The position numbers and the translations under genes were made by a program. From NCBI GenBank assembly GCA_023423835.1, contig JAFAEW010000085.1, positions 1 to 29,096 of the forward strand: a DNA stretch of 29,096 nt, given 5' to 3'. This document shows, piece by piece, positions 17,341-25,957 of the stretch. The notes under the pieces are model-generated. The model did no database searches. It saw only the letters and a program-made list of their open reading frames with translations, and was not told the DNA's origin. This DNA comes from Bacteroidota bacterium (GTDB lineage: Bacteria; Bacteroidota; Bacteroidia; Chitinophagales; Chitinophagaceae). Within the stretch, counting starts at the first letter, position 1; each line of letters opens with the position of its first letter.

Positions 17341-17370
17341 AAAAAGGTCCTCCAGTTGGAGGACTTTTTT
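17341..17370 (+). terminator. Terminator after the susCD operon, probably bidirectional
   Basis: GTCCTCC (17347-17353) and GGAGGAC (17358-17364) form a perfect stem with an AGTT loop, followed by TTTTTT. The run of A before the stem (17341-17345) would give a T run on the other strand, so it can also stop transcription coming from sdhB. Confidence 0.9.
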
Positions 17371-17431
17371 CATTGCTGGTGTTTTTAATCTACAGTTAAA
17401 CCTGCTAGTTTCTGCTTCCAGTATTTGAGCC

Positions 17432-17459
17432 AAAAAAAAGACCCGTCGTATGACAGGTC
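17432..17459 (-). terminator. Intrinsic terminator after sdhCAB
   Basis: On the minus strand, GACC-TGTC pairs with GACG-GGTC across 17440-17459 (a 4-bp and a 3-bp stem separated by one mismatch, GTAT loop on the plus strand), followed by eight T residues (A run 17432-17439 on the plus strand). It lies 22 bases after the sdhB stop. Confidence 0.75.
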
Positions 17460-17481
17460 TCTGATCATTATTTGGCTGAAT

Positions 17482-18246
17482 CTACTTTTCATCACTGTAT
17501 ACCGCCCTGATGTATTCTTTGTTGAGCCTGGAGATATTGGTAATCGAAATGTCTTTCGGACAGGTTGCTTCACAGGCTCCCGTAAAGGTGCAGCTGCCAA
17601 ATCCCTCCTTGTCCATTTGATTCACCATGTTTACTACCCTGATTTTTCGTTCGGGATCACCCTGTGGTAATTCTGAAAGGTGGGCAACCTTGGCACTTAA
17701 AAACAGCATTGCACTGCTGTTCTTACAAGCCGCTACGCAGGCACCGCAAGCTATACAGGCAGCAGCAGCAAACGCGGAATCAGCATTTTCCTTTGGAACC
17801 GGGATGTTGTTGGCATCCTGAGCGTTTCCCGTATTTACGCTTATAAATCCTCCGGCCTGAATAATGCGGTCAAAAGCTGAGCGGTCCACTACGAGATCCT
17901 TAATAACGGGAAATGCATTTGCCCGCCAGGGTTCTACCACAATGGTATCTCCATCTTTAAATGCCCGCATATGCAGTTGACAAACCGTATTGGATTTCCA
18001 GGGACCGTGTGGCTTACCATTGATATACATCGAACACATTCCGCAAATTCCTTCACGGCAATCATGATCGAAGGCAATAGGATCTTTATCTTCCATCACG
18101 AGTTGTTCATTCAACACGTCAAACATTTCAAGGAACGACATTTCCGACGAGATATCACTTACTTTATAAGTTTCAAAATGGCCTGCTTCCCCGCTGTTTT
18201 TCTGTCGCCATACTTTTAAAGTAAGATTCATATTATAATGTTCCAT
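17482..18246 (-). CDS. sdhB: Succinate dehydrogenase/fumarate reductase iron-sulfur subunit
   Basis: SdhB carries electrons from the flavin of SdhA to the membrane quinone site. The 254-residue protein has the 2Fe-2S ligands Cys63, Cys68, Cys71 and Cys89 (DCREGICGMC...C) and two further Cys groups, CIACGACVAAC (164-174) and CTFTGACEATCP (219-229), that bind the 4Fe-4S and 3Fe-4S clusters. The start ATG at 18246 was kept; MNLTLKVWRQ from an internal ATG at 18231 is also plausible. It is the last gene of the C-A-B operon, 44 bases after sdhA, with a terminator directly behind. The direction in vivo (succinate oxidation or fumarate reduction) cannot be decided from sequence. Confidence 0.97.
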   Translation of the reverse strand: MEHYNMNLTLKVWRQKNSGEAGHFETYKVSDISSEMSFLEMFDVLNEQLVMEDKDPIAFDHDCREGICGMCSMYINGKPHGPWKSNTVCQLHMRAFKDGDTIVVEPWRANAFPVIKDLVVDRSAFDRIIQAGGFISVNTGNAQDANNIPVPKENADSAFAAAACIACGACVAACKNSSAMLFLSAKVAHLSELPQGDPERKIRVVNMVNQMDKEGFGSCTFTGACEATCPKDISITNISRLNKEYIRAVYSDEK

Positions 18247-18290
18247 ATGAAGTTTTATTTAGGATAATTCCGGCACGGCCGGTTTTAAAA

Positions 18291-20264
18291 TTATTTATAA
18301 GATCTTTGACTTGGATGTACTACATCATACTGCAGCGGTTCTTTTCGCATTTCCCAGTTACTTTCACCATTATACTTCCAGGCGGCAACAAACATGAAAT
18401 TTTCGTCATCCCTCAATGCCTCTCCATCGGGAGTTTGATATTCTTCTCTGAAATGTCCTCCACAACTCTCATTACGCATAAGCGCATCCTTACACATCAA
18501 TTCGGCCAGTTCGAGGAAGTCCGCAACCCTGCCGGCCTTATCCAATTCCGGATTCATTCCGAACCTGTCGCCGGGAATGCGAACTTTTTTCCAGAATTCT
18601 GCTCTCAGAGCCTTCACCTCTTCCACTGCTTCCTGAAGGTCGTGTGCATTGCGGGCCATTCCGCATTTATTCCACATAATTTTGCCCAGCCTCTTGTGAA
18701 GGCTTTCTACCGATTCATCTCCTTTTACATTCATTAATCGTTCGATTCTTTCCTCCACCTTTTTAGCTGCTTCCTCAAATGCGGGATGTGTTGTAGGAAT
18801 TACGGGAGTATGGATTTCATCGGCGAGGTAGCTGCTGATGGTGTAAGGGATCACAAAATAACCATCCGCCAATCCCTGCATTAACGCGCTTGCTCCAAGG
18901 CGATTGGCACCGTGGTCACTGAAGTTTGCCTCTCCCAGGCAATACATACCCGGAACGGTCGTCATCAGTTCATAATCAACCCAAAGTCCGCCCATCGTAT
19001 AATGTACAGCGGGATAAATGCGCATAGGAACGAAATACGGATTCTCACCGGTAATCTTTTCATACATGTCGAAAAGGTTGCCGTATTTTTCTTTCACCAC
19101 CTGTCTTCCAAGTGTTTGAATTTCCTCTAAAGACGGGTTTTCAAGACCTTGTTTGTGGGCCTGCATTTTGCCATATCTTTCTATTGCCGATGCAAAATCA
19201 AGGTATACCGCCTGCTTACTCGTTCCAACTCCGAAACCGGCATCGCAACGTTCTTTGGCGGCTCTTGAAGCTACGTCTCTTGGAACGAGGTTTCCAAATG
19301 CCGGATATCTCCTTTCCAGATAATAATCCCTCTCTTCATGAGGAATTTCATTTGGTTTACGGTTATCATTCTTTTGTTTCGGAACCCAGATTCTTCCATC
19401 ATTTCTTAAAGACTCACTCATCAAAGTGAGTTTTGACTGGTATTCACCGCTCACCGGAATACAGGTTGGATGAATTTGGGTAAAACAGGGATTTGCAAAA
19501 TAGGCGCCTGCCTTATGTGCTTTCCAGGCAGCGGTAACATTGCTCCCCATCGCATTTGTGGAAAGATAAAACACGTTTCCATAGCCGCCGGTGCACAATA
19601 CAACCGCGTGTCCAAAATGCCGGTCGATTTTTCCTGTAATTAAATTCTTGCAGATAATGCCTCTTGCTTTTCCATCGATGATTACGATCTCGAGCATTTC
19701 ATGACGGGCATACATCGTAACATTTCCCAGCGCAATTTGTCTTTCAAGCGCCTGGTAGGCGCCAATCAACAATTGCTGACCGGTTTGGCCTGCCGCATAA
19801 AATGTCCGTTGAACCTGGGTTCCGCCAAATGAACGATTGGCGAGCAGACCGCCATATTCTCTGGCGAATGGAACCCCCTGCGCAACACATTGATCAATAA
19901 TATTTGCACTTACCTGTGCAAGACGGTAAACATTTCCTTCACGGGAACGATAGTCACCACCCTTGATTGTTTCATAAAACAAACGGTAAACACTGTCCCC
20001 ATCATTTTGATAATTTTTCGCTGCATTGATACCTCCCTGGGCAGCAATTGAGTGTGCCCGGCGCGGTGAATCCTGAAAGCAAAACGATTTCACTTTATAT
20101 CCCAATTCGCCGAGGGTAGCCGCAGCCGACGCTCCCGCAAGACCCGTTCCTACCACTATTACCTCGATCTTACGCTTGTTCGCAGGGCTTACGAGTTTTA
20201 CTGTGCTTTTATAGTTTGACCATTTCTTTTCTAACTCACCGGAAGGAATTTTTGCATCAAGCAT
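18291..20264 (-). CDS. sdhA: Succinate dehydrogenase/fumarate reductase flavoprotein subunit
   Basis: SdhA interconverts succinate and fumarate on a covalently bound FAD. The dinucleotide-binding fold VVGTGLAGASAAATLGELG is near the N-terminus, followed by the FAD-linking His in RRAHSIAAQGGINA (His71 from the chosen start). Active-site segments are present: HPTCIPVSGEY, LRNDGRIWVP, the His of AVHYTMGG and DHGANRLGASAL. The length of 657 residues matches the type B enzymes of Bacteroidota and epsilonproteobacteria. The frame extends to a TTG at 20285, but the ATG at 20264 (MLDAKIPSGELEKKW) matches the usual start of the family. The gap to sdhC is about 70 bases. Confidence 0.97.
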   Translation of the reverse strand: MLDAKIPSGELEKKWSNYKSTVKLVSPANKRKIEVIVVGTGLAGASAAATLGELGYKVKSFCFQDSPRRAHSIAAQGGINAAKNYQNDGDSVYRLFYETIKGGDYRSREGNVYRLAQVSANIIDQCVAQGVPFAREYGGLLANRSFGGTQVQRTFYAAGQTGQQLLIGAYQALERQIALGNVTMYARHEMLEIVIIDGKARGIICKNLITGKIDRHFGHAVVLCTGGYGNVFYLSTNAMGSNVTAAWKAHKAGAYFANPCFTQIHPTCIPVSGEYQSKLTLMSESLRNDGRIWVPKQKNDNRKPNEIPHEERDYYLERRYPAFGNLVPRDVASRAAKERCDAGFGVGTSKQAVYLDFASAIERYGKMQAHKQGLENPSLEEIQTLGRQVVKEKYGNLFDMYEKITGENPYFVPMRIYPAVHYTMGGLWVDYELMTTVPGMYCLGEANFSDHGANRLGASALMQGLADGYFVIPYTISSYLADEIHTPVIPTTHPAFEEAAKKVEERIERLMNVKGDESVESLHKRLGKIMWNKCGMARNAHDLQEAVEEVKALRAEFWKKVRIPGDRFGMNPELDKAGRVADFLELAELMCKDALMRNESCGGHFREEYQTPDGEALRDDENFMFVAAWKYNGESNWEMRKEPLQYDVVHPSQRSYK

Positions 20265-20337
20265 AGGAAAAAATTTACGATTCAAATGGATTCAAAATGC
20301 TAAACTGTTTATCTTCTAATTTACGTTAATTCAAACG

Positions 20338-21042
20338 CTATTTTACCCAGCCAAAATAAATGGATACGGGCATCAGCGCAAATACCAGACATACGATGAT
20401 GGCAAATGCATACCCGATCCCAACGAGCATATTCAAATGTTTTTTATTATTTACGCCGAGGGTTCTGAATGAACTTTGAAATCCGTGCATCAGGTGATAT
20501 GCAAGGGAAATACATCCGATCACATAAAGGATTACGATCCATGGTTTTTGAAAAACTTCGATCATTTTACCATAAAGATTATGATAAACAGGTCCGTTTG
20601 GATCGTATTGCACTTCCTGCAGGCCGCCAAACCGGGAAGGAACCCAGAAGTCTGAAATGTGAACGATCAGAAATAAGAATATGATGGTTCCCAGCAGCCC
20701 CATGCTGCGACTGTACCATCTGCTTCCCCGGTTGCCATAATTGATCGCATAAGACGTACTTCTTCTCGTGGATTGTTTGGCCTCGAGCATGTATCCCTGG
20801 ATAATATGGATAATGAAAAACAAGAATAATCCGATTTCCAACACCCTTGGAACAAGGGTTTGACCGAGAAAATGAGCGGCCTTATTAAAGATCTCGCCAT
20901 TATCACCCGGAACAAAAACATTTGCCCAGATACAGGCATTTACAATCACGTGCACAATTAAAAAAAGAATGAGAGACAAACCAGTTATGGCCATTACTAA
21001 TTTCCTGCCTACTGAAGATGTTAGTACTTGTTTCCAGGTCAT
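20338..21042 (-). CDS. sdhC: Succinate dehydrogenase cytochrome b subunit (type B, five helices)
   Basis: This single membrane anchor binds two b hemes and the quinone in type B complexes. The 234 residues contain five hydrophobic segments (about 15-38, 67-88, 112-130, 160-180 and 205-230) with His residues suited to heme binding, such as those in FLIVHVIVN, FFIIHIIQG, FLIVHISDF and AYHLMHGFQ. There is no separate sdhD, in line with this type. It is the first gene of the operon and starts with ATG. A TATTTTTG box lies 30 bases upstream. Confidence 0.94.
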   Translation of the reverse strand: MTWKQVLTSSVGRKLVMAITGLSLILFLIVHVIVNACIWANVFVPGDNGEIFNKAAHFLGQTLVPRVLEIGLFLFFIIHIIQGYMLEAKQSTRRSTSYAINYGNRGSRWYSRSMGLLGTIIFLFLIVHISDFWVPSRFGGLQEVQYDPNGPVYHNLYGKMIEVFQKPWIVILYVIGCISLAYHLMHGFQSSFRTLGVNNKKHLNMLVGIGYAFAIIVCLVFALMPVSIYFGWVK

Positions 21043-21072
21043 ACTAAATGATTAGGTGTGAGAAAATCCCTG

Positions 21073-21080
21073 CAAAAATA
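21073..21080 (-). promoter_or_regulatory. -7 promoter element of sdhCAB
   Basis: Read on the minus strand, the bases are TATTTTTG, an exact TAnnTTTG match, 30 bases before the sdhC ATG. No clean TTTG is visible at the -33 distance, so an activator may help. Confidence 0.55.
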
Positions 21081-21130
21081 AGATAAGAAAGGCAGTAATT
21101 TTATAATATTCTTAATTAGCAGATTCGTTA

Positions 21131-21158
21131 TTCCCGGATTTGATAAATCATCCGGGAA
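21131..21158. repeat. Inverted repeat upstream of the sdhC promoter
   Basis: TTCCCGGAT (21131-21139) and ATCCGGGAA (21150-21158) are a perfect 9-bp inverted repeat with a 10-base spacer. It lies about 50 bases upstream of the sdhC -7 box and beyond the terminator of the acyl-CoA dehydrogenase genes. No T run follows on either strand, which makes a regulator site more likely than a terminator. Confidence 0.5.
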
Positions 21159-21213
21159 AATTGAAAGAAAACCTGTTGAAAAAATCTTTGATCTCCAGCA
21201 TCAGATAGATCGC

Positions 21214-21241
21214 AAAAAAAAGAGATGCATCTCTGCATCTC
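21214..21241 (-). terminator. Intrinsic terminator after the acyl-CoA dehydrogenase genes
   Basis: GAGATGCA (21222-21229) and TGCATCTC (21234-21241) form a perfect 8-bp stem with a TCTC loop; on the minus strand eight T residues follow (A run 21214-21221). It lies 22 bases past the stop of the downstream dehydrogenase gene and separates it from sdhCAB. Confidence 0.92.
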
Positions 21242-21263
21242 CGTATTTGTCTCTTTCCAGAGT

Positions 21264-23051
21264 TTACAATTTAAACTTGCCGTCTTCTTCCATACGGTCA
21301 ACAATTCTTCTCCTCGCGTCTTTGGTATTAAACGGCTCAACCTTTGTGTATCGCTTCAATCCCATAATCATCATACGTAACTCATCACCTTCGGCAAACG
21401 AATTTATTGCCGTTTTTCCCTGAATAAAGATTCTGTCTGCTGCATCGTAAAGAAATGTTGAAACAATGTCTTTTTGGGTGGCTGCATATTCCGCACCATA
21501 GGTTTCAGTGATTTTAATCAGCCTCAGGAGAGCGCTTTCTGCAAGATAAAGATCGATTGCCATGTCGGCGATATTCATGATGACTTCCTGTTCTTTGTCA
21601 AGGTTCATCATGAATTTTTGAACCGCAGCACCGGCCACCATTAAAATAGCCTTTTTGAAGTTGGAAATGTACTTCCTCTCTTTTCCAAAATTCTCTTCCG
21701 AATCCTCGCTGAAATCAGGAATACTCATCAATTCGCGACTTACCGCCATTGCGGGTGTCATGAGATCTATTTTTCCTTTCATCGCCCTTTTCAGGATCAT
21801 ATCTACAGATAACAACCGGTTTATCTCATTGGTGCCTTCATAAATGCGGTTGATCCGGCTATCCCGGTAGGCTTTGCTGATCAGGTATTCGTCACTAAAG
21901 CCATTTCCGCCGTGAATCTGAACGCCTTCGTCCACTACATAATCTAAAACTTCACTTCCATAGATTTTAAGAATCGCACTTTCAATCGCATATTCCTCTG
22001 CGGCCTTTAAATAGGCACTTTCAAACGTTTCCCCTGCCTGTCTTAATTCCGCTTCTTTTTCATCAATCATTTTCCCGGTGCGATATAGTGTACTTTCTCC
22101 CACCCAGATTCGAATGGCCATTTCGGAAAGCTTATACTTTATCGCTCCGAAATTGATGATCGGCGTTTTAAACTGTTCGCGGTCTCTCGCATACTGGAGT
22201 GACAGGTCGAAAGCCGACTTTGCACCTCCTAACGTAGAAGCACCTAATTTATATCTTCCCGTATTTAGCGTATTGAACGCTATAACGTGTCCTCTTCCTA
22301 TTTCTCCTAAAAGATTTTCAACCGGCACCTTGCATTCCTGAAAGTAGAGTTGTACGGTTGAAGAGCCTTTGATGCCCATTTTGTGTTCTTCGGCCCCAAT
22401 CGTAAAACCTTCCGTTCCTCTTTCAACTATGAAGGCCGAGAATTTGTCGCCATCGATCTTGGCAAAAACGGTAAAAATGTCTGCAAATCCGCCATTGGAG
22501 ATCCAGCATTTCTGACCATTCAGTATATAGTATTTTCCGTCTTCAGACAATACGGCGGTTGTTTTAGCGCCGAGTGCATCTGTTCCGCTTCCGGGTTCGG
22601 TTAATCCATACGCGCCGATCCATTCACCCGAAGCGAGTTTGGGAAGGTATTTATCTTTTTGCTGCTCATTTCCGAAATACAGGATGGGCAATGTGCCAAT
22701 TCCCGTATGGGCAATGAATGACACGCAGTAAGAGGCGCCGGGTCCGGTGCATTCTGCTATCATAGTGCTGGTGACAAGGTCTTTTTCAAGACCGCCATAT
22801 TTTTCAGGAAGGCTTGCGCCCAGTAATCCTAATTCTCCTGATTTTTTCAATAGTGCAGGAATTAATCCTTCTTCCTGGCTTTCAATTGCTTCGCGTTGTG
22901 GAATCACTTCGGATTTAATAAACTGGCAAGCCATTTCCCTTATCATCTTCTGCTCTTCAGAAAAATCTTCAGGGATAAAAATGCTGCCAGCTTCAACATC
23001 CTTGACTAGCCATTCCCCACCTTTTAAAGTTTGGTTGTTGGTACCGATCAT
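21264..23051 (-). CDS. Acyl-CoA dehydrogenase, VLCAD-like with C-terminal extension
   Basis: The enzyme oxidises acyl-CoA to trans-2-enoyl-CoA, passing electrons through electron-transfer flavoprotein to the quinone pool. The 595 residues comprise a normal ACAD core (about 25-415) and a C-terminal helical extension of about 180 residues, as in VLCAD/ACAD9-type enzymes. Functional motifs are complete: AYGLTEPGSGTDA and KCWISNGG for FAD and substrate, YARDREQF (287-294) and QIHGGNGF (378-385), which contact the FAD of the neighbouring subunit, and the probable catalytic base Glu405 in RIYEGTNEINR. It lies 110 bases downstream of a paralogue that lacks some of these motifs, and a terminator follows. 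Confidence 0.93.
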   Translation of the reverse strand: MIGTNNQTLKGGEWLVKDVEAGSIFIPEDFSEEQKMIREMACQFIKSEVIPQREAIESQEEGLIPALLKKSGELGLLGASLPEKYGGLEKDLVTSTMIAECTGPGASYCVSFIAHTGIGTLPILYFGNEQQKDKYLPKLASGEWIGAYGLTEPGSGTDALGAKTTAVLSEDGKYYILNGQKCWISNGGFADIFTVFAKIDGDKFSAFIVERGTEGFTIGAEEHKMGIKGSSTVQLYFQECKVPVENLLGEIGRGHVIAFNTLNTGRYKLGASTLGGAKSAFDLSLQYARDREQFKTPIINFGAIKYKLSEMAIRIWVGESTLYRTGKMIDEKEAELRQAGETFESAYLKAAEEYAIESAILKIYGSEVLDYVVDEGVQIHGGNGFSDEYLISKAYRDSRINRIYEGTNEINRLLSVDMILKRAMKGKIDLMTPAMAVSRELMSIPDFSEDSEENFGKERKYISNFKKAILMVAGAAVQKFMMNLDKEQEVIMNIADMAIDLYLAESALLRLIKITETYGAEYAATQKDIVSTFLYDAADRIFIQGKTAINSFAEGDELRMMIMGLKRYTKVEPFNTKDARRRIVDRMEEDGKFKL

Positions 23052-23161
23052 AAATATGTATTAAAAAAAGAGTATAAATAGTGAAAGCGAACCTTTTAAA
23101 AGCGCTGATTATTACCAATACTTATGCCACAAGAAGGAAGAAATACAGATTTATAAAAACT

Positions 23162-24934
23162 TTATAACTCTTCGTCCTTCGCCAAAACCGATGAAGCGAT
23201 TATCCTGAGCGCATGAATTTTATTGAATAGTAGGGAGGTGGCGATCCTCTCTATCCGTACACAGAGTTCGTTTTGATTGGGCAGTTGGAGGCAATCGATT
23301 ATTGTTTTGCCTTTCAGATAAAACCCGTCAGCATGTTCTGCCAGAATGCATCTCATTTTCATTCCGCTTATGAAAGCAGCGCTCTCTCCATAAAGGCTTT
23401 CCAGCTTCATTGCTCTTAAAAGAGCGCTTTCCGCCGTGTAGGTATAAATGAGCAAATCGGCAAGATTCAGTGCAATTTGTTGTTCCTTTTTTAGTTGTTC
23501 GCCAAGGTTTTCTATGACAGTTGTGGTGAGGAGTGCCAGAGTTGATTTAAATTCACCGATAAGGGCCTTTTCCTGTTCGAACAAGTCTCGTGATCCGTCA
23601 TCATCCTCTAATTCGTCATAAGTAGCACCGTTCACGATTTGCTGAAACCTTTGTCCGTTTTCCGTTTTCTTCAGCAGCATCTCGACCAGCAAAAGCCGGT
23701 TGATTTCGTTGGTTCCTTCAAAAATCCGCGTTATCCGGTTGTCGCGATAAATTCTTTCGGCCGGAAATTTTTCATCCAGTCCATCCAACTCAAGAATCTG
23801 AATAAACTCGTCGCCAAAACGGTCTAAAATTTCGGTTGAATAAATCTTAACGATCGCGGCCTCCAGCACGAATTCTGAAGTGGCTTTCAAATAGGCGTCG
23901 TTTTCGTCTTCGCCCATCGCGAGTAAGTCGAGATTTTTGTCGTCAATCGTCTTTGCCGTTCTGAAGAGAACAGTTTCCAATGCCCAGAAATCTGTACTCA
24001 GGGCAGCGATTTTGGCGTCAATTATTTGGGATTTTCTTTTTAATGATTCAAGGGAATTTTTTTTCAAATAACCGGTGAGATCCTTAAGTATCAGGTTACA
24101 AATGCCCAAAGCGAGGAATCCCAATTTGAAGCGTCCGGAATTCAATGTGTTGAGGGCGATGATATGGCCTTTACCGGTTTTTCCAAGAAGATTGGCGGCC
24201 GGAATTTTGCAATTCTCAAAAAAGAGCTGAACTGTGGACGATCCTTTTATTCCCATTTTATGTTCTTCCGCACCTTTTGTAAATCCTTCCGTTCCAGCTT
24301 CCACAAGAAAGGCGGTAAAATGACGGCCATCAACTTTTGCAAAGACGGTGAAAAGATCGGCCATTCCGCCATTTGTGATCCAGCATTTTTGTCCGTTTAA
24401 CACATAATATTTTCCGTCTGCTGTTAAATGAGCAGTGGTTTTTACCGATAAAGCATCGCTTCCACTGTCCGGCTCCGTTAAACCATAGGCAGCTATTAAT
24501 TCTCCTGAAGCCAATTTTGGCAAAAACCTCTTTTTCTGTTCCTCATTTCCAAAATACAAAACCGGTATCGTTCCAATGCCGGAATGTGCCGCCTGGGCTA
24601 CTCCAAGGGAAGTGTAAACGGCACCGCCATAGTTTACCAGGGAAGAGGCAAGTACGCCCAGGCCTGCGCCGTTGTATTCCCGGGGAATGGAAGGGCTTAA
24701 AAATCCTTTATCAGCCATTTTCTTCAATAGTGCTTTCAGAAGAGAAGGATTCATTTTTTCAAGTTCAGGAATCAGCGGAACGACTTCGGTTTCATAAAAA
24801 TTCCATACGTCCTCCCTGATCTGAATGAGCTCAGCCTGCAGATCCTCTGGTATGAAAACAGAAAAACGAGTGCGATTTTGGAACAACCAGTTTGCTCCTT
24901 CAGATTTTTGTGTGATAAAGGGTTCAGCAATCAT
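23162..24934 (-). CDS. Divergent acyl-CoA dehydrogenase paralogue lacking FAD-contact motifs
   Basis: The 590-residue protein is collinear with the downstream acyl-CoA dehydrogenase over its whole length and shares AYGLTEPDSGSDA, KCWITNGG, EEHKMGIKGSSTVQL and the probable catalytic Glu406 in RIFEGTNEINR. Two motifs are gone: the YAxxRxQF segment is replaced by GYLKKNSLESLKR (about 288-300), and QxHGGxG is replaced by QILELDGL (379-386). In homotetrameric members these bind the FAD of the partner subunit. The gene is otherwise intact and under evident protein-level constraint, so it is not an obvious pseudogene. It may form a mixed complex with the paralogue or have changed function. It is the first gene of the pair and shares a 123-base divergent gap with the serine hydrolase gene. 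Confidence 0.85.
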   Translation of the reverse strand: MIAEPFITQKSEGANWLFQNRTRFSVFIPEDLQAELIQIREDVWNFYETEVVPLIPELEKMNPSLLKALLKKMADKGFLSPSIPREYNGAGLGVLASSLVNYGGAVYTSLGVAQAAHSGIGTIPVLYFGNEEQKKRFLPKLASGELIAAYGLTEPDSGSDALSVKTTAHLTADGKYYVLNGQKCWITNGGMADLFTVFAKVDGRHFTAFLVEAGTEGFTKGAEEHKMGIKGSSTVQLFFENCKIPAANLLGKTGKGHIIALNTLNSGRFKLGFLALGICNLILKDLTGYLKKNSLESLKRKSQIIDAKIAALSTDFWALETVLFRTAKTIDDKNLDLLAMGEDENDAYLKATSEFVLEAAIVKIYSTEILDRFGDEFIQILELDGLDEKFPAERIYRDNRITRIFEGTNEINRLLLVEMLLKKTENGQRFQQIVNGATYDELEDDDGSRDLFEQEKALIGEFKSTLALLTTTVIENLGEQLKKEQQIALNLADLLIYTYTAESALLRAMKLESLYGESAAFISGMKMRCILAEHADGFYLKGKTIIDCLQLPNQNELCVRIERIATSLLFNKIHALRIIASSVLAKDEEL

Positions 24935-25057
24935 AACAAATGTTTGAGCGTAAAAGAGCGGAATATTTCAGTCTCAATTTACTACTTTTTAAGGTATTTC
25001 TTTTGAAACTGCACAGCTTTTTTTTATTATTTTTTATCTTTCAGGAAAATCATTTTC

Positions 25058-25957
25058 ATGCGATTCATTACACTGATGCTCTTGCTGACCGTTTCAATGC
25101 AACTGCCTGCCCAAAAGACCGACCATTCTCTGGAAAGGCAGCTCCGGGCGCTTATTGAAGACTTTCACGGAGAGATCGGCATTTTCGTAAAAGATCTCAA
25201 AAACAACAGAACGGTAGACATCAATGCAGACTCAGTCTTTCCTACCGCGAGCATCGTTAAAATCCCGATTCTGATAGGAATAATGGACAAGATAAACAAG
25301 GGAGAATTTCAGTTTCACCAGCAAATGGTGTACACTGATTCCCTTTATTACAGTGAAGGAGATGATCTGGTGTCAGAACTTAAAGACAGTGCAACCGTTG
25401 AACTCGGAAAAATTATCAGTCTGATGCTTTCCTTCAGCGATAATTGCGCAAGTCTCTGGCTTCAGGGATTGAGTGGAGGCGGTGAAAGAATAAATCAGCT
25501 ACTCGATAGCCTCGGATACCGAAACACCCGTGTGAACAGCCGTACCGCGGGTAGAAGGCCGATTTGGGAAATTTATGGATGGGGACAAACGAGCCCCAGG
25601 GAAATGGCCGGCCTGATGGAAAAAATCATAAACGGTAAAATTATCAGTAAAGAGATGAGTGAAAAAATGACCCGGCTATTGGGAAGGCAATATTGGGATG
25701 AAGAAGCGCTTTCTCAAATTCCACCGGATGTTTTTGTTGCTTCAAAAAGCGGTGCAGTCGACGCCAGCAGAAATGAGGTTTTGTTTGTCAACAGCAAAAA
25801 CAATCCATACATTTTCAGCGTGTTTACTAAAAATAACAGAGATACAAGTTGGGAAAGAAGTAATGAAGCCTGGGTGCTTACTCGAAAAATTTCGGCTTTA
25901 CTTTGGAAGCATTTCAATCCTAAAAGCGGGTGGCAGCCTTCGCAGAAAGGTAATTAA
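25058..25957 (+). CDS. Class A beta-lactamase-like exported serine hydrolase
   Basis: The 299-residue protein has a signal peptide (about 1-18, LPA/Q) and the serine beta-lactamase fold. The motif set is complete: Ser65-x-x-Lys68 (TASIVKIPI), Ser127-Asp-Asn129 (SFSDNC) and Lys230-Ser-Gly232 (ASKSGAVD). Glu171 in PIWEIYGWG is a candidate for the general base of the omega loop, but the stretch from it to the TSPREMAGL helix is about eight residues shorter than in TEM-type enzymes. Beta-lactam hydrolysis is therefore possible but uncertain; a peptidase or esterase of the same superfamily is the alternative. No regulator of the BlaI/AmpR type is adjacent. Its stop codon shares the four bases TTAA with the stop of the convergent hydrolase. 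Confidence 0.85.
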   Translation: MRFITLMLLLTVSMQLPAQKTDHSLERQLRALIEDFHGEIGIFVKDLKNNRTVDINADSVFPTASIVKIPILIGIMDKINKGEFQFHQQMVYTDSLYYSEGDDLVSELKDSATVELGKIISLMLSFSDNCASLWLQGLSGGGERINQLLDSLGYRNTRVNSRTAGRRPIWEIYGWGQTSPREMAGLMEKIINGKIISKEMSEKMTRLLGRQYWDEEALSQIPPDVFVASKSGAVDASRNEVLFVNSKNNPYIFSVFTKNNRDTSWERSNEAWVLTRKISALLWKHFNPKSGWQPSQKGN

